Source of the DNA: Coptis chinensis
Taxonomy: Eukaryota > Streptophyta > Magnoliopsida > Ranunculales > Ranunculaceae
Direction of reading: 5' to 3'
Assembly: GCA_015680905.1 (NCBI GenBank)
Contig: CM027382.1
Location: 23,843,501-23,907,500 of the forward strand
DNA: 64,000 nucleotides
A program made the position numbers and the translations under genes. Shown here piece after piece: positions 22,439 to 33,800 of this stretch; the stretch's first letter is position 1, and every line of letters begins with the position of its first letter. The notes beneath the pieces are model-generated. The model saw only the letters and a list, made by a program, of their open reading frames with translations, did no database searches and was not told the origin of the DNA.

Positions 22439-22576
22439 TATTAATATTATAATAATAAAAAGAGGGGATAAAGATTAAATAGGAAATAGAGAAACATGGG
22501 TAGAGAGAGAGGGTTCGGTTCCTTTCCTATTTTTCAGGGGCTTTTGAAAAAAAAACAAAACATAAAGAGACGTGCT
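22439..22576. other. Short spacer between Harbinger element and MULE-B
   Basis: This is purine-rich sequence with a GAGAGAGAG run and no gene. It is flanking DNA in which both elements inserted. Confidence 0.4.
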
Positions 22577-22585
22577 AAAAATAAA
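22577..22585 (+). repeat. MULE-B target-site duplication, left copy
   Basis: AAAAATAAA here is repeated at 36553-36561 directly outside the other TIR; 9 bp is the size typical for Mutator-like elements. Confidence 0.75.
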
Positions 22586-22680
22586 GTAGGGTATTTAGCT
22601 TTTGGGCCACATTATAAATGGGTAATATGCAGTTGGTCACCAATTGTTCGTTTATTAGCTATTGGGCCAAAATTGACAGT
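22586..22680 (+). repeat. MULE-B left TIR
   Basis: The arm starts GTAGGGTATTTAGCTTTTGG and ends AAAATTGACAGT; it is the inverted match of 36460-36552. As in other MULEs the TIR probably contains the promoter for the inward-facing gene, here the zinc-knuckle gene whose ATG is 277 bp further in. Confidence 0.85.
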
Positions 22681-22956
22681 TAACTGCGTTAACTTTGCGT
22701 TGACCATGACTGAACTGTTGGTCTGAAAAACTGAGTTTTTGTAATACCTAAAACACCCCTCGCATGTGTCTATGATGTGAAATTTGAAATCAAACAAAAA
22801 AATGGTAAAATTAAGATTTGATCCAACGGCCCCAATCAATATAGTCGTTAGAAGTTGTCTTCTTCCACTCCCTATATATTTCGACCATGGGAGCCTACCT
22901 TCAAACATACACTTAAAAAATACACTTAAAATCCTTTCAAACATACACTTAAAAAA

Positions 22957-23439
22957 ATGGGTGGAAGTGAAATGGTGGTTCTCTCTCCTCCAAAGGTAAG
23001 TTTCTCACCTTGTGACCTGTTCGACCTTTCTCTTTAATGGCAGTTCAGTTGGACCAAACGCAAAATAAACAATTTTAATTAGGACTAATCCCTAATGTGG
23101 TAGATCATTGTTGCCACTAATCCCTAATATGTGTTTTTTCAGGTCTGCCAATTTTGCAAGGAAGAAGGGCATCATGCCTCAACATGTACTTACATAGGTG
23201 TTCACTGCCCTAAAGCTTGGTGTTGTGGGTTTATGTGTGTGATTTTACAGTATAACAAGGCTAGTACCCTAGAAACCAAGTTACTTAAATGCTCATTCGA
23301 GGCTTGCAGTATTGTGCAAGAGATCTACTCCAACAAAGAGGTGCTTCAAAGTTGCCAATTATGTAAAGAAGAATTTCCTCTCTGCAAGAGCTGTCACTTG
23401 TGCCCACAATGTCATTTACCTACTAGTACTTGTGAGTGA
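22957..23439 (+). CDS. MULE-B small zinc-knuckle/GRF-like protein (two exons, intact)
   Basis: Exon 1 is 22957-22995 (MGGSEMVVLSPPK), donor GTAAGT; the intron of 147 bp ends TTTTTTCAG; exon 2 is 23143-23439. The protein has 111 residues with no stop. Residues 15-28 are a CX2CX4HX4C zinc knuckle (CQFCKEEGHHASTC). Then come C-P-K-A-W-C-C-G-F-M and LLKCSFEACSIVQEIY, which together resemble a diverged GRF finger. The end is a Cys ladder (CQLCKEEFPLCKSCHLC, CHLPTSTC). Nothing else in the protein looks catalytic, and there is no signal peptide. The same two-exon gene exists in MULE-A with intron position conserved. It is the first gene after the left TIR and converges with the transposase. A helper or regulator of transposition is an inference from position only. 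It could also be a captured plant zinc-finger gene. Confidence 0.65.
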
Positions 23440-23770
23440 GTGAGTGAGGGGGGAGTGAGTGTGTACTCAGTGCAACATGAATAAACATGATTTTCTAACA
23501 AAAATAAAGCGAGTTAAACCTGTATTGATAATTGATCATTTGAACTTCCATAATTTAGTCTGCATAGGTGAACTTCCATAATTTAGTCTGCAAAAGTGAA
23601 CTTCCATAACTTCCATAATCGATCATTCTGCAAAAGTGAACTTCCATAAAGCATACAAAATAACAAAAAATATGTGATGCCCATAAATAGCCACGAAAGC
23701 AGCATTGCCAATTTTAACAGAGTACCTCAAATAAATAGAGTGTCTCAACTAAGCAACATGTTGGCCTACA

Positions 23771-26700
23771 CTACTGAGGTTGGGATTGAGTAAGAGACTC
23801 ACTTAACACAATGCAAGGTGTAGATTGTCCTGGTGTCGAGGGTGGTTGTGAATCTTCACCCAACCACCAGCCCAAGCGTCTACCACCTCCTCTACCTGTA
23901 CCACTTCTTGTTCCATATCTCCTAACATTTGCAGCTTCAGCTCTACCAGTTCTTCCACCTTTCCTTACTTCAGGGACTTGCAGATTCTCAGCTTCAGGTT
24001 CAGCTTCAGGGACATCAATCACTGGGTGCAAATTCACATGTTGGCCTGCACCTCTCCTACCACCAGCTCTACCAGCTCTTCCACCTCTCCTTGCTCTAGG
24101 GACATCATTTTGTAGATTCTGAACTTCAGCTTCAGGGAAATCAACCACTAGCTGCACATTCACATTATTATCCCCACCTCTTCTTCTACCACCACCTCTA
24201 GTTCTTGTAGGGCTATCATGCCCACCTTCTGCCACCACCTCTTCTGCCCGTTCACCTTCATTGTTCTTCGCATTCCCAACTTCAAGTTTAATGTCTTCAG
24301 GTTCATTGGCTTCATCTGTTTTTCTTGATTTCTTTGATGGTTGATCTTTCCCTAGTGGACATGTCCTCTTATTGTGCCCTGGTTCAAGACATTTCTTACA
24401 CTTTCTCTTACTTGTTGCCTTCTCTTCATCATCACCTCTTATCCTCTGTTTTTTAGGTCTACCTGGATGTCTCTCGAGTGGTGGAGGTTATACAACATCT
24501 TCTGGTTTAACCTGTCATATAACAATACATAAGAATCCCAATGGAGAATTGGAAATATGATTGATAAGACAAATCCAAAAGTACCTTGCCCCAATCCTCT
24601 TCATTGTCAAATGGAAATATATAACCACCATAAGTTGCTCTGAATGCATTCACATGATAAAATGGACTGCAATACCTGTTAATATTGAATATCTTACTAA
24701 ATAGCAACTAAATAACATTTGAATGGTCCTACTAAATAGCAACTAAAAATATACCTTGCCCAACTTTCTTTTTTTGGCCTGAATGGTCTGATCACAGCTA
24801 TAGCATGCACACATGGAATCCCAGTCATTTGCCAAACTATACAAGCACACTCTTGTTTAACCAAATCCACAACAAATATTTTTTCACTTTTTATGTTGAT
24901 GGCACAGTATCCAGTTTGTGAGACTCTTGAAACCTTATACCTGGTGTACTTCTTCTCAAGTCTTTCAATCACATCTCTAACAGCTAGTATTAACTCATTA
25001 TCTGCCATCTCACATGCAAGCTCTCTTCTCTAATGCAACAAGCCCATAACAGCCAAGTTGTATTTGTCCACAAATTGAAGCAAGGGTCTGTCCCTAATTT
25101 TTAGGATCCAACTGTGAAATGACTCACTAAAATTGTTTGTTATAGCATCACATTTTGATGTCAAATCAAAGTGTGATCTAACCCAACAATTTAAGGATTC
25201 TCTTTCTAACCACTTCTTTGCATCTGGCTCCTCCTCCTCCAACTGATCCATAAATGTTACATGCTCAGGTACTTTGTATGCCTTTGTTGCACCCCAACTT
25301 AGACTTTGCAAGTAATCACCCTTGAATTATGACTTGAAATTCTTATACATATGTCTAAAACAAAATCTGTGAACAATAAAGGAAATAACCCATTCTTATA
25401 CATGCAATCTGTAATAGGATAACAACTATAATATGAATGTAAGTTTGGTTGTACCTGTGATTTGCAAAAGGAAAGTTGAAATCAACAGCATCTATAAGCC
25501 CTTTCTGCCTATCTGATATGAATGTAAGTTTCTCTGGGTATTTGCTCAAATGAGGTTTCAGATTCTTCAAGAAATCATTCCATGTACACTTATCTTCACC
25601 TCTGCATATATATATACCAAGAGGAAACAGCCCATTCATAGCATCTAATTCAATGGCACTTAATACACAACCCCCATACTTACCTTTCAGAAAGCATCCA
25701 TCTAGACCAATTATTGGTCTACATCCTTGAACAAATCCATCAAGTGCAATAAACTCACCATCTTGATCCCTTTACCACTTTGCCAATGATCCTTCATTCC
25801 TCTTAAGTATTTGTGCTTTCAGTTATACTATCTTGTGGTAACTAGTTTCATAGTTACCATTGATCCTCTCAAGTACTCTAACTTTAGCCTGCCAAGCAGT
25901 ATAATAAGAAATATCAACCCCAAACTTATCCAACACTTCCAAAATTAGGTATATGGGTGTCATCTGTGGATGAGATCTTAGAAACCCTTCCAACTTATCA
26001 GCTACCCATCCACATGTTGCTTGTGCATTCTTATTTTTTCCATCGGCCTCACAACTGTGAGTCTCCACATAGTTCCTCAACTTGAAAGTGTGTTTGTCAC
26101 TCATCACAGTGCAATACACACTCCATCCATATTCTGGGTCCTTACACTTCAAGTGGATTCTGGCCTTGTTATTTCTAACTTGAACATAACTAAACTTCTG
26201 ATATATTGCTAGGTTCTTCATAAACTCCCTACACTCTTTAAATGTTCTCCATTCCATTTTAGGCAGCAGTTGCAATTTCACTTCTGTGGTTCCATTTCCT
26301 TCTATTCTCTCATGTTCTTCATCTGCATATAAATTCTTTGGTAACTTCACAAAAGCACTGATGTCATCATCCTCATCATTATTATCCTCATCCAAATCAG
26401 GTTGCTCATCCACCAAATCAGGTTCTTCACCTTCACTGTCCCTGTCTATAGGGTTAGGCACAAAATCAACATCTTCCTCATCAGAAGAAGCTTCACTAAC
26501 ATAAGCAGTACTTAGCTTAATACTAGGACCATACTCATCTCCCACTTGTATAAACATATCAACCTCATCATCCTCATTGACTCCACCATCACAATCTTCC
26601 ACTTCATTGTCAACCAAGTCTTCAAATGTCACACTACTATCAATCACAGTTGTCCAGTCCTTTAGAACATCTTCTGCAGTGAGTTGAGGTTCCACCATAC

Positions 26701-27406
26701 CTTCAGCTTCAAAATAGAGTTTTTTGGCTTTCATTGGTGTTGTAGGTGTAGGATGACGTCTTGGTGACTTTCTTAGCTGAGCAATGGTCTGATTTGGAGC
26801 TTTTGGTGTTGTTGGGGTTGTGGAAGGAACATGGTTAAGCCTAGGTGATTTTCTAACTTCAGACACAACCACCCTTTGTTTTTTTGTTTTTGGTGTTGTT
26901 GGGACTGTTGAGTTAAGGTTAAGCCTAGGTGATTTTCTCACTTCATGGTTGCTTTGGTTTGTTGCTTTTGGTGTTGATAGGATTTTGGGCTGTTTGTTGG
27001 ATGTTGGGGGCTTCAAGGGCTTATTGACACTGGGCTGGGCTTGACTTGGTTGTAGGCTATCTTCAAAACTTGATGTGGTTACAAACAAATGATACCTCTT
27101 ATCCCTTTCAGGTTTAATCAAATCCCACATTTTCAACATATCCTTATCATTATTGAAGTAAGTCAGATGTCCCCTAGAAATGAATTTGACACATGACACT
27201 GGTTTGTCATCCCCAAACTACTTATGTATCTCCTTGAACAAATCAAGATAACACATCTTTTCACCATTTACCTCATAGTCACACCTCTCCACACCCCTAT
27301 ACATAGAGTAATTAACCTTCCCGGGTGTAAAAGGCATCCAAAAACCATCATAGTGCAACACAAACACCCTATCACCTTTCAGAGTTCCCATAACATATAC
27401 AACCAC
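23771..27406 (-). pseudogene. MULE-B transposase (MuDR/mudrA-like), broken
   Basis: The start is at or near 27406 (VYVMGTLKGDRVFVLHYDGF), a PB1-like N-terminal domain. A long acidic and Lys/Pro-rich linker with repeated RKSPRL/R motifs (about 26680-26980) follows, then the MuDR N-terminal zinc-cluster region (26280-25900). The DDE core has GLDGCFLKG (about 25695) and TFISDRQKGLIDA (about 25530). A SWIM finger CACIVWQMTGIPCVHA lies at about 24855-24808, a CCHC knuckle CKKCLEPGHNKRTC at about 24400-24360, and an Arg/Gly-rich tail with a twofold internal repeat ends at 23771. The intact enzyme would bind the TIRs and cut and paste the element. Stops occur, for example, at 27218-27220 and in the DDE part, and at least one stretch looks like a retained intron (about 25310-25450). 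It is expressed convergently to the zinc-knuckle gene. Confidence 0.85.
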
Positions 27407-27674
27407 ACTATTGGAACATAAAATGAAAATAAACTATATAAATCAACAATGGAATAAACTTCATAACATTTATAAACTTCATAACATTCATAAACTTCAA
27501 AACATTTATAATCCATAATAAAGTACATTACAATCCATAATAAAACATAGGGCTAAAACATAAACATAAAGACCCGGCCCTAAACATAAAGGCCTTAAAC
27601 ATAACAAGCAAAAGCATGACACCTTACAGCCATTGTACCAAACATAACACCATCACATTGAAACAAGAATAACA
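27407..27674. other. Spacer in MULE-B upstream of the transposase
   Basis: This AT-rich sequence has imperfect repeats of CTTCATAACATT-like words (27468-27515). It separates the transposase start from the Lys/Gly-rich ORF on the same strand. Confidence 0.4.
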
Positions 27675-28199
27675 TCACTTCCTCTTATTCTTCAGTGCAG
27701 TCTGCATAGCTTTATACTCCTGGGGACACATCAAACCCTGCACAACCACTCTAGGTTGTGCTTGACTTCCCCCTCCAACAGGTTGTGCTTGACTTGAACT
27801 TCCCTCACCCTTAACCTTAACCTGAGCCTCATCCTCACCCTTAGCCTCACCCTCCCCAACAACATTTGGATTACTTATTGCATCAAGCCAATCCAGATAC
27901 TCCAAGTCATGCTCAGATAGATCCTGGTCATCATCAGAATCAAATGGAGGTAGTCCTACATCAACCCTGTCTGCTTCTTTCTTGTCCCTATATTCAAATA
28001 TGTGATCATGGACTTCTTCACGAGTTACATCATCACCATGTTCATCAACATAAGCTCTAACAGCCCTAACCTCATCCTTTGCCCAATTGTTATACCCAAA
28101 TCTACAAACAGACATTAAATGGTCTGGATACTCCTCACCTCTCTTTTGTTTTGGACCCTTGCCCTTGCCCTTTATACCCTTGCCTTTACTTTTTCCCAT
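27675..28199 (-). CDS. Lys/Gly-rich ORF of MULE-B (174 aa), unrecognised
   Basis: The first good ATG is at 28199, giving a basic N-terminus MGKSKGKGIKGKGKGPKQKR, a middle part with YPDHLMSVCRFGYNNWAKDE and VRAVRAYVDEHGDDVTREEV, an acidic DSDDDQDLSEHDLEYLDWLD stretch, a Gly/Ser/Gln-rich linker and a basic end (TALKNKRK). There is no stop within it. It lies on the transposase strand, between the right TIR and the transposase. It could be a separate third protein of the element or a former 5' exon region; no donor that would join it to the transposase is obvious. I do not recognise the family. The charge layout suggests a nuclear or nucleic-acid-associated protein. Confidence 0.5.
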   Translation of the reverse strand: MGKSKGKGIKGKGKGPKQKRGEEYPDHLMSVCRFGYNNWAKDEVRAVRAYVDEHGDDVTREEVHDHIFEYRDKKEADRVDVGLPPFDSDDDQDLSEHDLEYLDWLDAISNPNVVGEGEAKGEDEAQVKVKGEGSSSQAQPVGGGSQAQPRVVVQGLMCPQEYKAMQTALKNKRK

Positions 28200-28693
28200 T
28201 TGATAGGTCTGTGAGACAACAACCAACAAGTGAACATTGTGTTACATTTTTTAAACATTACCCAAAAGGTGCTACATTTTTTAAACAGTAAAATAATGTG
28301 GCAACAAACTACTATATACCTCTAATTGATCAATATAAAATATATTAAAAAAATGTACCTATAGTATTCCAGATTACTTAAAAAGCCCAAATTTTTTGTA
28401 TTAAAAATTAGGGTTTGGGACCATTACAGTATTTAAGAATTAGGGCTTGGGACCACAACATAATAAACAATTAGGGTTTAGGTCAATTTTTTAATTGATA
28501 ATTAGGGTTTGGTCCAGAAAGACACCCACATACTTCTTTAAACAAACAAACATTCAAACCATGCAAAACAGTATAAACAATTGAACAAACGTAACTAAAT
28601 TGAAAAAGGTTTAGTTTTTACTTACAAACTAACTTTCTTAAGCTTGAATGCACAGATCAGATCTACAAGTCCAGTCTATCTTCTCCAAAGCTA
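28200..28693. other. MULE-B internal non-coding segment with telo-box-like repeats
   Basis: Three copies of ATTAGGGTTT/ATTAGGGCTT(G/A)GGACC-type words occur at about 28408, 28440 and 28470, with a fourth at about 28501. Read on the minus strand they give AAACCCTAAT boxes upstream of the Lys/Gly-rich ORF and may act in its promoter. Confidence 0.4.
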
Positions 28694-28702
28694 CCACATT
28701 TA
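28694..28702 (+). repeat. MULE-C target-site duplication, left copy
   Basis: CCACATTTA is repeated exactly at 36110-36118 outside the opposite TIR; 9 bp fits a Mutator-like insertion. Confidence 0.9.
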
Positions 28703-29180
28703 GGCAAATTGGCATATTTCACCCTCGAACTTGTCAAGTTTTACCACTTACCCCCCTAAAGTTCAGTTTAGGCAATTTTAACCCTGTACTTGTAAAACGT
28801 ATCCACCTTCATATTTCCGGTTCATTTTCGGCACCTGAAGAGTGGCGTGGATTAATTTTTTTCTTACGTGGAATTTCTAATTTTGAGATGTATCAAATTC
28901 TTGCACACTCAGCACACTCTGGTCAAGTCAAGTCAACAAAGACATGAGAAAATCACGTGACCTACAACAAAACCACTTTCGCTACACAAAAAAAAATTAT
29001 TCCCTCTCAGATTTTCTATCCCCAAATCCCCAAATACCTAATTTGAAACCCTAATTCACAAATTTTCAAATTGAAACCATGGAAAATCTAAATTGAAACC
29101 CTAGTTCACTGTTGTTGATCAAACTCATCATTTCTCGCTCAAACTCTTCATTGTTGTTTGCTCAAATTTTAGATGTCTTT
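28703..29180 (+). repeat. MULE-C left TIR (about 480 bp)
   Basis: It matches 36109-36062 and 34584-34141 in inverse orientation with few differences. The similarity fades after AGATGTCT, at an ATG (29173) that has an exact counterpart on the other side where it is the start codon of the GRF gene. The last 200 bp contain repeated AAACCCTAAT/AAACCCTAGT telo-box words, likely promoter elements. Confidence 0.85.
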
Positions 29181-29327
29181 TTGTTGAATCACGACTGAAG
29201 TAAGTAAATGTTTGATTATATGATATGTCCATAGTAATTTGCGTTATATAAATGTTAATTGTGCATCTTCTGATGTTAATTTCATTACTTAAATGAAGTG
29301 GATCTTTTTTTATCTTAAGCGTACATC

Positions 29328-32300
29328 ATGGTGGGACTTTTGTGCGTAGCCCCAATTTGCAGTATGATGGGGGAGAAATGAATTGTTCTTATGAAGATAT
29401 GAATGCTAAAATGACATACCTTTATCTCAGAAATATGGTAAAGGATTTTGGTTATCCTCCTAGTAGTATAGCTGAAATTTAATTTAACACTCCTGGGGTG
29501 GAATTAGAAAATAGGTTAAGGCCACTTAGGACTGATAGTGATGTAAGCTCAATGGTAAAAGAGGCTGATGTATTTGGGAACATAGAAGTTTATGTTATAC
29601 ACAAGCAATCTGATGATAGTGATGCTAGTGATGATAGTGCTTCTCAGAGTGATGCTGAAAGTGAAGTTGGTAGTATAGACAATGTGAGTGATGAAGAGTT
29701 ACTTGAGGTTAGGCATATGAGGGTTGAAATGAAGAAGTGTAAGCAGATCATAGATGAAAATGGTGAATGGGCTAGTCAAACTGCTGCAGATGACATAAAT
29801 GGTGAAGGGGCTAGTCAAACTGCTGCAGATGACATAAATGGTGAAGGGACTAGTGCTCCTCCTGATGTGGTTCCTGATGTGGCATTGTCTGAAGAAACAG
29901 AGCACACTGGGTATGACAGTGAGTATGGAGAATATGGAGATTACAGCCCATCAGAGAGTGATTAAGAAGATGAAGCAGTAGAACAAGAGGTTTGTAGAAA
30001 GAAAAAGAAGAGTTAGCCCACATTTAATACAAAGACAAATATGTTTGCAATTGAACCTGCTTTGGGTATGAGGTTTACAAGTAAATATGAGTTCAAGGAC
30101 TGTCTAAGAGATTATGGAGTGGCAAATGGTTACCCAATTAAGTTTATAAAGAATGAATCAAACAGGGTAACTGCTATTTGTGGTGAAGGATGTAAATGGA
30201 GATGTCATGCCAGTCCAATGCAAGTTGACTGTAGCTGGCAAATTAAATCACTAAATGATTTGCATGAATGTAATAGGGATTTCAATGCCAAATTTTGCAA
30301 TGCTAGATGGCTTTCTAAGAAGTACAAGACTCAAATCCTTGCCAACCCTAGGTGGAAGCTAGAGGACTTTGTAGCTTCTGTTTTGCATACATATGCAAGC
30401 AATGTTTCATTGAATCAATGTTCCAGAGCTAAGAAGTTTGCATTGGGGGAGAGGGATTTAGTTATGATAGATCACTATGCCAAGGTTTATGATTATGCTC
30501 ATGAGTTGCTGACAAGAAATCCAGGTAGTACTGTTAGAGTGCAGGGTGAAAGTGTTACAAATGAGCTTAATTCACCAAAATATTTTAGAAGGTTTTATGT
30601 ATGCCTAGATGCTCTAAAAAAGGGATGGGTGCATTGTAGACCTGTGATAGGGTTGGATGGTTGTTTTTTGAAGGGTTATATAAAGGGTGAATTGTTGTTG
30701 ATACCGTGGGTAGAGATGGGAATAATCAAATGTATCCAATTGCATGAGCTGTAGTTGAGGGTAAAACAAAGATTCTTGGTTACGGTTTGTGAATTTGTTG
30801 GTTCATGACATTGGTGTGGCAGATGGGTTTGGGTGGACTATTATATCGCATAAAACGTAAGGGGTTGGTTGATGCAAAGGTACACTTTTGCCATTAGCGT
30901 AACACAGTGTTGTGCAAGGCATGTATATGCCAATTTTAGGAAGAGATTTAATGGTTCTATGTTAAAAGGACTTTTTTGGATGACTGCTAGAAGTACCACC
31001 ATTCCAGTTTATGAGAGGAACATGAAAAGGATTGAATTAGTGTCACCGATGCACAGAAAGTACTTGAGGACCAAACAAAATCCAGAACAGTGGTGTAAAG
31101 CTTTTCAGTTGGATACATCTTCTTGTGATGCAGTTGAGAACAATATGAAGGAGTGCTTTAATAGTTGTATTATTAGAGCAAGGCTCAAGCCCTTAATTCA
31201 TATGTTGGAGGACATCAGGATTTATATAGTAAAATGGGATGCAAAAAAAGGGAAGCAATGCAGAAGTGGACTGATGTGTTTGCTCCAAGAATTAGGAAAA
31301 CCATTGAAGAAAACAAGATGGCAAGTAGAGACTGGTTGTGCATATACCATGGGGCTGAAGATTTTCAGGTTAGTAATGAGAATGATGGATATTCAGTTGA
31401 CCTAAGAAAGAGGATTTGCAGCTGCAGAAAGTGGATTCTTACTGGGATTCCATGTTGTCATGCAATTTCTGCCATCTTTAAAGCTACCAAGAGGGTGGAC
31501 AATTTTGTGCAGACATGGTATAAGGTTGAGACAATTAAGCATGCTTATGAAGAACATATAAAACCTTTGAATGGAGAAGTACAATGGGTGAAGACCAAAT
31601 GTATAAAAGTGTTGCCTCCAAAGGCAAAGAGAATGCCTGGTAGACCCAAAAGAAATAGGAGGAAGGACCCATATGAGCCACCAAAGAAGGGACCACAAAT
31701 TTCAAGGAGAGGGAAACATATGAGGTGCTCTAACTGTAAGGAGATGGGGAATAACAAGAAAGGATGCAAAGAACCTATTGCACCAACTCAAAGGCAACCT
31801 AAATTGACTGTAAGTGGTTATTTTATTATTTCTATTTTTATTTTGGATATTTACATTATTTACTTATATTGTTGTTTGGGTTATTTTGGATATTTATATC
31901 TACTCGAAAGTGAAAAGAAAAAACAAAGAGGGGAACACAAGTGCACCACCACAAAAGAGATCAAAGAAGAAACAGGTATCAATAATGCCATTCTTATCTT
32001 TAAACATATGATGTTTAATTTCTTTAGTTTTGGGTCAATAATGCTTTTTTTGTAGGCCCCAAGTATTGCAGCTCCAAGTACTACATCTCCAAGTGCAACA
32101 GCTCCACCTTCCAGTGCAACAGCTCCACCTTCAAGTGCCCCCACAAGTACAGCAACTCCACCTCCAAGTGCCCCCACAAGTACAGCAGCTCCACCTCCAA
32201 GTACCCCCACAAGTACAGCAGCTCCAAGTAATACACCTCCAAGTACAACAACTCCACCTCAAAGTAAAACAAATCCTAAAAGCAGATCCAAAAATGATAT

Positions 32301-33159
32301 GGTATTGCTCTATTTCTAGTAGTATCATGTACTTCCTTTATTTGTCTCTGAGTACACTTCTTCTTCTCTTTTACAACTTCTTAGTACTTCCTTTACAACT
32401 CCTTTATTTGTCTCTGCTTCACTGTGTACTACCATATATAGCCTAACTTGCTATGTGTAGAAAATTAAAGTTTGCTAGAAATCATAAATTTATAACTTGT
32501 TTAAGAGAAAGCAGAGACTTAAAAAGTAAAGCGGCTTGGAGCTTTTAAAAATGAAAGCTGATAACACTACATTTATAAGAGGGAGACTTAAAAGTATAAG
32601 AGAATGTGGTATGGTCTTGCTTTGTTTATTGGTAAATATGGTATTGCTCTGTTTATTGGGTTTGTTTTTAATTTGTATACTTCATACATATACACACATG
32701 TCATATTTGTAGGTCCCAACTATGACAGAACCATCAAATCCAGTTGTTGCTTCACAATCTACATCATCTACACCCAGAGGTAAACAACCCAAAGGCAAAT
32801 CTGTGATTATTGCTACAAGTCTTGCCAAGAATACAAGGTCATCAGCTGCTCTTACTGAGACACAAGCATCAGCTGCACCCAAAGGTAAACAACCCAAAGG
32901 CAAAGCTGTGATTTTGGATACAAGTCCAGCCAAGACTGCACCTAAAGCCCCTAAAGCCTCTGCCAGAAAAACATCAGTTGCACCTGCAAGGACAGAAGCA
33001 TTAGCTGCACCTAAAGCTCCTACTAGAAAAGCTGCGTCAACTCCACCCATGATTCTTGATTCAGGTCCATCCAAGAATACAAGATCAACAAAGACTTTGG
33101 GTATTAAGCCTCAGGGTACGGGCTATAAGACCAAGACCAAGACCAATTGGAGGATATAA
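29328..33159 (+). pseudogene. MULE-C transposase (MuDR/mudrA-like), broken
   Basis: After a TTATCTTAAG acceptor-like end, the PB1-like domain reads VHHGGTFVRSPNLQYDGGEM and MTYLYLRNMVKDFGYPPSSI. An acidic linker (29498-29965) has a direct repeat of ASQTAADDINGEG. The MuDR zinc-cluster region is 30041-30400 (CGEGCKWRCHASP), and the first catalytic block is VIGLDGCFLKG (about 30645). The middle of the DDE fold seems to be missing or scrambled (30750-30870). CARHVYANFRKRF (about 30915) and a SWIM finger CSCRKWILTGIPCCHA (31419-31466) follow, then a CCHC knuckle CSNCKEMGNNKKGCK. The C-terminal part is Pro/Ala/Thr-rich repeats (32056-32280) and GKQPKGK repeats to 33159, with probable introns at about 31810-32055 and 32300-32712. 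Several stops and frame changes are present. Confidence 0.82.
32056..32280 (+). repeat. Pro/Ala/Ser/Thr-coding minisatellite
   Basis: Tandem imperfect units of about 15-30 bp (CCAAGTGCCCCCACAAGTACAGCAGC-like, here shortened in description) encode A-P-P-S-x-x-P-T-S-T repeats of the transposase tail. It is low-complexity, disordered protein sequence and can expand or contract by slippage. Confidence 0.7.
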
Positions 33160-33800
33160 CACCTCTATTTAATTTGGTTATGTCAGTAGGCATTGTTAGT
33201 ATTGTCAGTAGGAATTGTCAGTATTTTGGTTCTGTATTTTGGAACAAAGTTGTTTGATGTTGATATGTTTAATGTTGCTCTGTATTTTGGAACAAAGCTA
33301 TTTTATATTTCTCTGTTTAAGTTATGTTGCTCTGTTGGAACAATTGTCAGTATTTTGGTTATGTATTATGTTGCTCTATTGCTCTGTGCCTTTAAGTTAT
33401 GTTTCTCTGTTGCTTTGTTGCTCTGTGCCTTTAAGTTATGTTGCTCTGGAAAAGATTACCATTCAATTTGCTCAATTCTAAGTTTATAATGTGGAATGTG
33501 ATGTCTATCTCATTTGAACAGCAGGAGGCACAAATTTGGTTTGTTTTTTCATTCAGAACAAATTGATAAATAGACACTAATGCTCTCATCATCTATAGCT
33601 TGTTTCATTCAAAACAAACAGACACTACCGACTCTAATGCTCTCTACTCTGTAATGGTTCACATCCACATATCATCTAAAAACTCAACGAGTAAGGTTTG
33701 CATAAAACATACTTCCAAAGACATCTCAAAAATTACTTCAACCAGTCAATACATTCAAACTCAACCAGTCAATACATTCAATCTTTAAAGTTTATACAAT
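33160..33800. other. Convergent intergenic zone of MULE-C
   Basis: Degenerate repeats of GTTGCTCTGT and GTCAGTATTTTGGTT-like words lie at 33190-33450, and CAACCAGTCAATACATTCAA is tandemly repeated near 33738-33780. Both genes of the element end here. No gene is supported. Confidence 0.5.

Noticed and set aside
26286-26504. Ser-rich plus-strand ORF
   Set aside because: Antisense shadow of the acidic linker of the MULE-B transposase.
32081-32328. Minus-strand ORFs rich in Trp, Leu, Glu and Gly
   Set aside because: Shadows of the Pro/Ala/Thr-coding minisatellite of the MULE-C transposase tail on the other strand.
33190-33480. Cys/Leu/Val-rich ORFs at the end of MULE-C
   Set aside because: They are translations of degenerate GTTGCTCTGT-type repeats in the intergenic zone.
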